Shown: one piece after another, positions 58,501 to 64,000 of the stretch
How positions within the stretch are numbered: the first letter of the stretch is position 1
Layout: every line of letters begins with the position of its first letter
Origin: Cladorhizidae sp. MBARI D1340-BT2
Lineage: Eukaryota; Porifera; Demospongiae; Poecilosclerida; Cladorhizidae
Assembly (NCBI GenBank): GCA_028752905.1
Contig: JAQNBH010000013.1
Location: 27,056,739-27,120,738 of the forward strand
Direction of reading: 5' to 3'
DNA: 64,000 nt
Notes under the pieces: generated by a model
The model's input: the letters and a program-made list of their open reading frames with translations, nothing else
Database searches by the model: none
Told to the model about the DNA's origin: nothing
Program-made: the position numbers and the translations under genes

Positions 58501-60351
58501 AGTGGTATTTTGGGGCTAGGGGTATTCTAGGCTAGGGCTAAGGGTATTCTAGGGCTAGGGATATTCTAGGGCTAGGGGTATTCTGGGGTTAGGGTATTCT
58601 AGGGCTAGGGGTATTCTAGGGCTAGGGGTATTCTAGGGCTGGGTATTCTAGGGTAGGGCTAGGGGTATTCTAGGGCTAGGGATATTCTAAGGCTAGGGGT
58701 ATTCTAGGGTTAGAGGTATTCTAGGGCTTTGGGCTTGAGATATTCTAGAGCTAGGGGTATTCTAGGGCTGTAGGGTTATTCTAGGCTAGGGATATTCTGG
58801 GGTTAGGGTATTCTGAGGCTAGGGATATTCTAGGGCCAGGGGTGGGGGTATTCAGGATTAGTGAATAGGAACATCCCAGTGCAGTTCCATGTATTCCCAG
58901 TGCAGTTCCATGTATTCCCAGTGCAGTTCCATGTATTCCAGTATCCATGCATACATGTATGTCCAGTTGCCCTCACTAGGGACACCCCACCAGACCCACC
59001 TATCTCGGGGAGTCCTGTGGTGTCCTACAGTACGAACAGTTGATGCCGTACTGCTGCTCCAGACAAACACAGTGCTGCAGCTGGCCACTCTGCACTCTGA
59101 CCTTCCTACTGACATATGTACCTGAACATAGAGATTGCTTGTATTGGCACGCTTGCTTTCTAAGCAAGAGCATTTTTTTCGGGCGCTTGGAAGTGTTAAC
59201 ATCTTTTAATATTTGTGACCCGATTTACTAATACTGGACTAAATGTGTTCGTTTTTTTAAAAACACCATTTTTTGATTACGTAGAGACTATAGTTCATGT
59301 CCTGAAAGTTTGAAACTGTTTGAGTGTGTTGCCCAGGGGCTATGGCACAAAACAGTTTCGCTCCAACAAGCGCTAAAGAATTAGTAATTGAAGAAATTGC
59401 ATTCCAAATGCATTGTTAGGGCGCGGTCGAGGTGAAGCCATGTACATGTATGTACTACTAACTTTGTTTGAGTATGCGACTTTTGGAGCTTCACACTATT
59501 TCAAGGCTTTCCTTGGCCCATCTAGTTAGAACTCTAGCTATGTCTTCTACACAAGTCATCTCTGTAAATCAAGGCTGACTTGAAAAGCAGAAGAAAGCAA
59601 GATGGCTGAAGAAAGTGCGCCTAATTTGCGCAGTCAAAGCCTGCATAACACGAAGGGTAAGTGCATCGACTTAGCTCACTGCAAAGGCTTGTGTTGTCCT
59701 CTAGAACTAGCTCCTGGACTTAACACTGCCGCAGGTTTAAAACTGAAGGATTAGGTTTAGCCACTGGTGCAATAAAAATGATTATCATCTTGCCAAACAA
59801 TACTAAACTGGCTATATATATATATATATATATATATACTCGCAAAGAACTCTCAGTTGACATAATGACATTAAAATCAAAATTATTCCTGATGAAGACT
59901 AGAGCATCTAGTCGAAACATTGAGTGAATAAAATTTAAAGTTGATTATTGAGAAGGTGATTTTAATATATATATATATATTTATATACATTTATCCAGCC
60001 CTGTATATATATATAGCCCTATGTATATATATATGTATATATATCAATAATTTTTCACCACATTTAGTCTGGTTTTTGCAAATCGGGCCACATGGTTGAA
60101 TTCTACAATTCTTTGTAGATGTGTCAAGCTAACATCGTCTTTACTTATCTTCAGATCAGACAATAGGAGAGGTCATGGCTGCAATTGAAGCTCTCACCGA
60201 TTCCTCCACGTATGCGGCCATCTACTCTGCAGACCACACCCACCCACCACGACCACAGGATGATCTTCATCGTGTTCGACGTAGCAGGAGAGAGACAATG
60301 TTTCTGCGTAGCGTGGTCGGAGACCAGAGCAGCACTACTCAGTGTGCAGCG
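44782..60351 (+). CDS. ATP6AP1: ATP6AP1 (Ac45), V-ATPase accessory subunit S1, 5' six exons
   Basis: Exons 44782-44879, 52353-52461, 55756-55827, 56365-56479, 57253-57336 and 60155-60351 join into 225 codons without a stop. The start MDCHSSLVFSVLVYSLVLAR is a signal peptide. Then come LIPIIGWSN (vertebrate VPLVLWSS), FDSLAKYGGMFNGD (vertebrate DFTAYGGVFGN), LLVVQLHSSSGED and IGEVMAAIEALTDSSTYAAI. A basic RVRRSRR run follows, comparable to the furin-type cleavage region of vertebrate Ac45. The protein is a type I membrane component of the V-ATPase Vo sector in lysosomes and secretory organelles. The C-terminal half with transmembrane helix was not found in the window. The gene shares its promoter with RABEPK. 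Confidence 0.9.
44880..45744. other. ATP6AP1 intron 1, first part
   Basis: Unique sequence with a GCT triplet run near 45257-45274. No exon seen. Confidence 0.5.
45745..45935. repeat. dispersed palindromic repeat, inverted pair
   Basis: A minus-strand arm (CTCTCGGTTGACGTAG near 45751, CTCACTCGCTGTTTGGGC near 45788) faces a plus-strand arm (CCTGATGAAGGCTAGAGCAT at 45832, then GTCGAGTGAGAAAATTTAA). GAAAC is mutated to GCAAT in this copy. Confidence 0.75.
45936..46724. other. ATP6AP1 intron 1, unique part
   Basis: Includes a CTAGCTAG-rich palindromic patch at about 46160-46202. No gene supported. Confidence 0.5.
46725..46990. repeat. 30-bp minisatellite, about 9 copies
   Basis: Unit ACTTTCTGTTGTGCCACATG plus CCACAGTACA, two copies carrying an extra TGTACA. 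The period is ten codons, so several frames are open on both strands; none resembles a protein. Confidence 0.95.
47143..47169. repeat. poly-G tract
   Basis: A run of about 26 G. Similar long G/C tracts recur in the window (1802, 9115, 18462, 42196, 52497, 58236). Confidence 0.9.
48492..49400. mobile_element. TTAA-flanked MITE-like element, 909 bp
   Basis: TTAA at 48488-48491 and 49401-49404 flank 18-bp terminal inverted repeats, GGGAGGCTTTTACCATTT and its complement. The interior has no transposase. TTAA sites suggest mobilisation by a piggyBac-type transposase. It is nested within the pogo-like element. Confidence 0.75.
49706..50440. mobile_element. 735-bp near-palindromic element with TTAA ends
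   Basis: Two arms of about 350 bp are reverse complements at high identity almost to the centre near 50070. The ends read TTAAGGGAGACAAAACCAC and, reverse complemented, TTAAAGGGGGTACAAAACAG. Shared landmarks include GGTTACACTTTATAGCTC, AGATAGGTCTCTCT and ATAAATATCTCCAGATTGCC. No coding capacity. This is a long-TIR foldback MITE. Confidence 0.85.
50755..52310. repeat. 33-bp minisatellite, 1.55 kb
   Basis: Unit GACTAGATTATGACTAGGGC plus TAGGCTAGGATAT. A variant with GGGCTAGGGATAGGATAT recurs about every 99-135 bp, so the array has higher-order periodicity. It degrades toward the right (51930-52310). It ends about 40 bp before ATP6AP1 exon 2. Confidence 0.95.
52353..52461 (+). CDS. ATP6AP1: ATP6AP1 exon 2
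   Basis: Acceptor TATGTTGTCCAG. Completes Ser and reads SDAFSSVKGNQFKSAEEFLY, then DNVQTIVVFKSPE, a beta strand comparable to NVLLFLQDK of vertebrate Ac45. Donor GAG/GTATGT, phase 0. Confidence 0.87.
52690..53362. repeat. 45-bp minisatellite, left block
   Basis: Unit GCTAAGGCAGTGGTTGCTAG, AGCATGCTTGGTGG, TAGAGTTGTAG. It is interrupted by an inserted element at 53367-54104 and resumes at 54105. Confidence 0.95.
53367..54104. mobile_element. Harbinger-like element inserted in the minisatellite, MADF remnant
   Basis: The left end reads GGCTGGTTCACAGTTTGACG and the right end, reverse complemented, GGCGGGCGGGTTCACAATAT then GACGCTC. Both sides show TTAA, compatible with a TTA or TTAA target duplication. 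Just inside are repeats of CGATACGATA. Near 53592-53700 the plus strand gives, across one frameshift, ERLIEAVRKYPCLWQVSSAI and KENAWIQVVMEA, a MADF (Adf1-type Myb-like) domain, the second protein of many PIF/Harbinger elements. An acidic start (MVKSSSLLEEEEEELSQLK) at 53838 may be transposase N-terminus. Confidence 0.75.
54105..54790. repeat. 45-bp minisatellite, right block
   Basis: Continuation of the array at 52690. Two roughly 245-bp blocks within it (from about 54280 and 54505) are near-identical, showing segmental duplication. Confidence 0.95.
54955..55475. repeat. about 37-bp minisatellite
   Basis: About 14 copies of a unit ACTAAGCATGGCTGTGTGCG plus TCCCTAGGGAGCCA, with the CCTAGGGAG / CATAGGGAG alternation. 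Confidence 0.93.
55476..55755. other. ATP6AP1 intron 2, end
   Basis: Unique sequence ending in the acceptor GCACACCTCAG. Confidence 0.5.
55756..55827 (+). CDS. ATP6AP1: ATP6AP1 exon 3
   Basis: Twenty-four codons reading LSFDSLAKYGGMFNGDRATL then SSLQ, phase 0 at both ends, donor CAG/GTATGT. Closely follows vertebrate LSIEDFTAYGGVFGN. AG at 55759-55760 is a possible alternative acceptor but would shift the frame. Confidence 0.9.
55828..56060. repeat. (GT)n-rich tract with GCATGTGTGTGT units
   Basis: Starts at the exon 3 donor itself (GTATGTGTGTGT), so the donor is the first unit of a microsatellite. TGCTGCAT interruptions recur about every 20 bp. Confidence 0.93.
56365..56479 (+). CDS. ATP6AP1: ATP6AP1 exon 4
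   Basis: Acceptor CCATTAATAG. Reads SELKESKSSVWAGSEGSVTS, ELIQTLSLVLETQPLVIT, leaving one base at donor ACTG/GTAAAG. Its last about 30 bp plus donor are repeated downstream. The fit to Ac45 rests on position and frame more than on residues. Confidence 0.82.
56450..56781. repeat. tandem copies of ATP6AP1 exon 4 end and donor
   Basis: Four units of 78-89 bp. Each contains ACTCAGCCTCTGGTCATAAC, TGGTAAAGGGTTTACATGAG and CCACAATACTACACTACAC. The first unit is the real exon end; the other three carry intact GGTAAAG donor copies in the intron. Confidence 0.92.
56885..56930. other. 10-bp perfect inverted repeat (hairpin)
   Basis: CTCGGAGCTC and GAGCTCCGAG flank a 26-bp loop in ATP6AP1 intron 4. Role unknown. 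Confidence 0.7.
57253..57336 (+). CDS. ATP6AP1: ATP6AP1 exon 5
   Basis: Acceptor CACTGTGTGTAG. With the leftover G it reads GAEGVDFTHRLLVVQLHSSS then GEDGLRKQ, leaving one base at CAAG/GTGTGT. The strand LLVVQLHSSSG matches ALLLIRLPYTASSG of human Ac45. Confidence 0.86.
57337..57984. other. ATP6AP1 intron 5, first part
   Basis: Short (GT)n and a poly-G run near 57420-57432; no exon needed to keep the frame between exons 5 and 6. Confidence 0.5.
57985..58130. repeat. GGGCTAGGGCTA / GGTTAGGG array
   Basis: Degenerate hexamer-based array mixing GGGCTA and GGGTTA units, loosely telomere-like. Confidence 0.8.
58236..58271. repeat. poly-G tract with GGGT units
   Basis: A near-continuous G run of about 25 followed by GGGTGGGTGG. 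Confidence 0.85.
58450..58860. repeat. 18-19-bp minisatellite (GGTATTCTAGGGCTAGG)
   Basis: About 20 copies of TATTCTAGGGCTAGGGG with frequent small changes. Adjoins three copies of a 23-bp unit (CCCAGTGCAGTTCCATGTAT) at 58870-58945. Confidence 0.92.
58946..59854. other. ATP6AP1 intron 5, unique part
   Basis: Contains two exon-like stretches that I do not accept (see rejected items at 58962 and 59591). Otherwise featureless. Confidence 0.5.
59855..59975 (+). repeat. dispersed palindromic repeat, best-preserved CTGATGA...GAAAC copy
   Basis: Reads CTCTCAGTTGACATAATGAC, then CCTGATGAAGACTAGAGCAT, CTAGTCGAAACATTGAG and GTTGATTATTGAGAAGG. A perfect 7-bp stem (GACTAGA/TCTAGTC, loop GCA) sits between CTGATGAA and GAAAC. 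ATTAAAATCA at the left and TGATTTTAAT at the right are exact complements. Confidence 0.82.
60155..60351 (+). CDS. ATP6AP1: ATP6AP1 exon 6 (basic cleavage region)
   Basis: Acceptor TTACTTATCTTCAG. With the leftover G it reads DQTIGEVMAAIEALTDSSTY, AAIYSADHTHPPRPQDDLHR, VRRSRRETMFLRSVVGDQSS. Human Ac45 has EVIGQVLSTL, then YTAALTAVRPSRVARD here. Donor GCG/GTAAGT, phase 0. Confidence 0.9.
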
Positions 60352-61439
60352 GTAAGTGTCCAGTAAGCTCTTGAAGGTTCATACTCTTCCATTGGAAACC
60401 CTTTACCTATTTACATTGGGTGTGAGGTGGGAAGAGGTCTGGCACAGTGCCGAAAATCATTTTGTTCCAAGTGCTCCACAATCTGGGGGGGGGGGGGGGG
60501 GAGAGGTTATGTCGCAAAGGATGGTTGCAATTGTTTTTTCAGTTCCTTTCCTAAAAGCATCTACAAGACCCAAAAATGAAACAAGAATTTACCAGTGTTG
60601 ATCGCAAAAAAAAAATTATAAAAAATATTGGACACCCAATATAATACCGTTTTCAATATATATATATTGTGGGGAGGGGGTTCGGTGGATTCAATTTACA
60701 TTTAGCAGGGGTATCCTCGTTATTAGGGGCAATGAATTTTATGGCCACAAGTATTATTGTCTTCATACAAGTAGGTAAAGGGTCCTATAAGTAGGTAAAG
60801 GGTCCTATAAATATTTGTGTTCTACACTGGTGAACATTTCTTGCAAGTCCACAATTGAACTTGTTTCTGTTTTTGTAGTCACACGGCCACCTACATGAAG
60901 TTACTCAGTGTAACACTAACTAACCAATCATGGATGCATGTTTGTTGCTACATTATACAAACATGCCAAATATATAAATATATATATATATACATAGATA
61001 CATGCATTATAAGAACAGTTACCAGGCTTCATTGAAGGTCTGTGCTATTAACTATTGTCACAAGGCTAAGCTAATGAGGAAACAAACTGACACTTCTCTG
61101 TTGGAGGTGATGTCGTGCAGCTGCTTGCTGGCTCGGCTAGACTCAACAATGCACGTACACAAGCGCGTTTATTTTATCCCTCTTTTGGCAATCTGGAGTC
61201 TTCTGGTAGTAAGAGTTGACGTACGAACATACTGTATTGTATGCTTGTTGTGTGTGTGTGGGGGGGAGAGAAGATACAATACATACCATATTCGCTCAAT
61301 CAGAGGCCGCTCTCTAATAGTGCCCTCCTCCCCCCATTTCCTCTTGATGAGTGAAATAATGGCTGCTCTCAAAACTAGAGCTGCCTGCATCCACTGTTGT
61401 TACACGCTGGGAACACGTGCTCTCTGCAGTTTAAGCACA
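60352..61439. other. ATP6AP1 intron 6, first part
   Basis: Poly-G near 60484-60502, AT runs near 60655-60668 and 60970-60990, and a possible transposon end near 61284-61340. No next ATP6AP1 exon recognised. Confidence 0.5.
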
Positions 61440-61444
61440 TATGA

Positions 61445-61610
61445 ATGGGAGCTACTTGTTCCTGCGTAATGTTGGTGAACTCTACTCGTTCCTGCATAAT
61501 GTTGGTGAACTCTACTCGTTCCTGCGTAATGTTGGTGAACTCTACTCGTTCCTGCATAATGTTGGTGAACTCTACTCGTTCCTGCGTAATGTTGGTGAAC
61601 TCTTCAACAA
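61445..61610. repeat. 30-bp minisatellite, about 5 copies
   Basis: Unit TAATGTTGGTGAACTCTACT plus CGTTCCTGCA. Ten-codon period keeps frames open on both strands. Confidence 0.95.
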
Positions 61611-62024
61611 AATGGAGTTGTTCTAGAAGACGGGTGCTAGTGGCTCTCGAAAAGTTCTTGCAGGGTCGTAGAGTTTACTTTGCCCTGTGTGGGGCTCCGG
61701 GTCAATTATCGTCGTGTCGTTGCTTATTCTGCCACACGTGATGTGCCTGCACTAGCTAGATGAATTGTGCTCTCTAATAGTAGCCTCCCTCTCCTCCAGG
61801 CTGGAATGTATGTAGCCGCTTCTCCTCCAGGCTAGAACATGTAGTAGCTGCTCTCTAATAGTAGCCCCCCTCTCCTCCAAGCTGGAATGTGTAGTAGCCC
61901 GCGACTTCCGATCAAGTGGGTACCGTAGGTACTGGACCCCTGAACACCAAATGTCATGGTTTTTTGCTGTGTTTGCGACTGCCAATTTACCACCTGGGCA
62001 AAGGATTCCAGACAAACTTGAAGT
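61611..62024. other. mostly unique sequence
   Basis: Two to three copies of a CTCTAATAGTAGCC / CTCCAGGCTGGAATGT motif at 61769-61895. No gene. Confidence 0.5.
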
Positions 62025-62440
62025 GTTCTTTGTGCTAAAACCACACGCTTGAAGTGTTCTGGGTGCTAAAACCACACGCTTGAAGTGTTCTGGGTGCTAA
62101 AACCACACGCTTGAAGTGTTCTGGGTGCTAAAACCACACGCTTGAAGTGTTCTGGGTGCTAAGTGTTCTGGGTGCTCTAAAACCACATGCTCATTGTTCT
62201 GGGTGCTAAAACCACATGCTTGAAGTGTTCTTGATGCTAAAACCACGTGCTTGAAGTGTTCTGGGTGCTAAAACCACACGCTTGAAGTGTTCTTGATGCT
62301 AAAACCACACGCTTGAACTGTACTGGGTGCTAAAACCGCACACTTGGAAGTGTTCTGGGTGCTAAAACCACACTCTTGAAGTGTTCTTGATGCTAAAATG
62401 ACACGCTTGAAGTGTTCCAGGTGCTAAAACCACATGCTTA
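62025..62440. repeat. 31-bp minisatellite
   Basis: About 13 copies of GCTTGAAGTGTTCTGGGTGC plus TAAAACCACAC. Confidence 0.95.
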
Positions 62441-62534
62441 GAAGCTGCTCAAATGAGTTTTAGCGCAACTTTGTGTCTTTGGACGCCATTTTAAGCACAG
62501 GGATCACGTACAGTAGGAGTCAAACTGGATACAG

Positions 62535-62615
62535 AGAGAGGGAGGAGAAATAGGTGATAGATAAATAGATAGATAAATAGAGATAGATAAATATAAATAG
62601 ATAGATAAATAGGTG

Positions 62616-62646
<31 letters not shown>

Positions 62647-62765
62647 AATAGATAGGGAGAGAGAGACAAATAGATTGACAGGGAGATAGATAGATAGATA
62701 GATAAGGAGAGAGATAAATAAGTAGGGAGATAGATAGGAAGATGGCTAGATAGATAGATAGATAG
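62535..62765. repeat. GATA-type microsatellite
   Basis: ATAGATAGATA with AAATAGATA and GGGAGAGAGA interruptions, about 230 bp. Confidence 0.93.
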
Positions 62766-63009
62766 AAATGAAATGAGAGTTTAACAGTGTAAACAACATA
62801 TATTGATAGCATTAAAATGGACACTAAATATAAACATCACTTGACCAAGACTGAGGCTGTGACCTACTGGTGCATTTACATAATGCTGTTGCTGTGTAAC
62901 CACTCTGTGAGGTCATGTGACCAGTGAGGACCACATCATTGGACCTGATGAAGAGACCAAGACATCCTCGACAGCTCGTCTCAGATCAAAAAGACAGACT
63001 ATTAAAGAT

Positions 63010-63122
63010 TCTTTCAATGAACTCTCAGTTGACATAATAACATTACAATAACCTTCTCCATAATCAACTTGAAATTGTATTCTCACGTTTCGACTAGATG
63101 CTCTAGCCTTCATCAGGAATAT
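63010..63122 (-). repeat. dispersed palindromic repeat, minus-strand copy
   Basis: On the minus strand reads CCTGATGAAGGCTAGAGCAT, CTAGTCGAAACGTGAGAAT, then AGTTGATTATGGAGAAGG and ends ATTATGTCAACTGAGAGTTC. The hairpin has one G-T pair compared with the copy at 59855. Confidence 0.82.
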
Positions 63123-63224
63123 TAATGATGTCTAAAATTGATGAAATTATAATTATATTAAAAAGCAGTATAATATTGGCGTTCATTGTTTTAATAGTAA
63201 AGGTTTCTATAATGTTTGTGATCT

Positions 63225-64000
63225 ACATTAGCCAACTCTTTCGGCAAGTCAATCCTGTTTTTAGCTGATGAGGTAATCACTACAGTTTTAACTGATGAGG
63301 TAATTGCTATAGTTTTAGCTGATGAGGTAATTGCTATAGTTTTAGCTGATGAGGTAACTGCTATAGTTTTTACTGATGAGGTAATTGCTATAGTTTTAGC
63401 TGATGAGGTAATTGCTATAGTTTTAGCTGATGAGGTAATCACTATAGTTTTAGCTGATGAGGTAATCAATATAGTTTTAGCTGATGAGGTAATCATTATA
63501 GTTTTAGCTGATGAGGTAATTGCTATAGTTTTAGCTGATGAGGTAATCACTATAGTTTTAGCTGATGAGGTAATTGCTATAGTTTTAGCTGATGAGGTAA
63601 TCACTATAGTTTTTACTGATGAGGTAATTGCTATAGTTTTAGCTGATGAGGTAATTGCTATAGTTTTAGCTGATGAGGTAATCACTATAGTTTTAGCTGA
63701 TGAGGTAATCAATATAGTTTTAGCTGATGAGGTAATCATTATAGTTTTAGCTGATGAGGTAATTGCTATAGTTTTAGCTGATGAGGTAATCACTATAGTT
63801 TTAGCTGATGAGGTAATTGCTATAGTTTTAGCTGATGAGGTAATCACTATAGTTTTAGCTGATGAGGTAATTGCTATAGTTTTAGCTGATGAGGTAATCA
63901 TTATAGTTTTAGCTGATGAGGTAATTGCTATAGTCACTATAGTTTTAGCTGATGAGGTAAATTGCTATGGTAATCACTATAGTTTTAGCTGATGAGGTAA
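63225..64000. repeat. 27-bp minisatellite, about 28 copies
   Basis: Unit AGTTTTAGCTGATGAGGTAA plus TTGCTAT or TCACTAT. A minus-strand frame is open for almost the entire array because the period is nine codons; the peptide is only the repeated unit. Cut by the window end. Confidence 0.97.

Noticed and set aside
58962..59118. Open stretch with VDAVLLLQTNTVLQLATLHS bounded by CCAG and GT
   Set aside because: The frame does not fit between ATP6AP1 exons 5 and 6, and no homology is recognised.
59591..59650. Exon-like start MAEESAPNLRSQSLHNTK followed by GGTAAGT
   Set aside because: It lies between ATP6AP1 exons 5 and 6, which join perfectly without it. There is no second exon or family match, so a nested gene cannot be supported.
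61284..61340. Transposon terminus TACCATATTCGCTCAATCAG
   Set aside because: Looks like a common MITE end, but no matching inverted partner or target duplication was found nearby.
63191..63937. 248-codon minus-strand open frame
   Set aside because: It is the 27-bp minisatellite; peptide SSAKTIAIT repeated, no start context or other sequence.

Overview
The window is metazoan nuclear DNA: multi-exon genes with GT-AG introns, coding density of a few percent, and many decayed transposons and minisatellites. Noggin, a RABEPK-like kelch protein and ATP6AP1 are animal genes. The intron-split noggin, the repeat density and the transposon mix (R2-like LINEs, Penelope, piggyBac, hAT, Harbinger, pogo) suggest an early-branching invertebrate such as a sponge. 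That last step is inference.

Three protein-coding genes were found by reading exons across introns. (1) A noggin-like BMP antagonist (+): three 3'-terminal exons at 6001-6128, 27424-27520 and 30812-30871 encode the cystine-knot end and join in frame. The upstream exons were not found. The 21.3-kb intron holds a 5.9-kb minisatellite, an R2-like LINE, a piggyBac and a hAT element. (2) A RABEPK-like six-blade kelch protein (-), complete in six exons from 44574 down to 35392, with five phase-1 introns. (3) ATP6AP1/Ac45, the V-ATPase accessory subunit (+): six 5' exons from 44782 to 60351; the rest lies beyond what could be found or beyond the window.

Noggin and the RABEPK-like gene are tail to tail, separated by a Penelope-like remnant, an R2-like LINE remnant and two minisatellites. 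RABEPK and ATP6AP1 are head to head, with 207 bp between their ATGs. This shared promoter carries a CLEAR-like TCACGTGAC, a second TCATGTGAC and a CRE-like TTACGTCA. Both genes serve late endosomes and lysosomes in known animals, so co-regulation is a reasonable hypothesis.

By my rough tally about a third of the window is tandem repeat, in some thirty arrays. Two arrays are built from exon ends: the last codons and stop of RABEPK, and the 3' end plus splice donor of ATP6AP1 exon 4. A dispersed palindromic repeat (at least six loci) carries a CTGATGA-hairpin-GAAAC core resembling part of a hammerhead ribozyme, with one extra base that argues against a canonical one. ATP6AP1 intron 1 holds a pogo-like element with two TTAA-flanked elements inside it. 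A Harbinger-like element sits inside a minisatellite array in ATP6AP1 intron 2.
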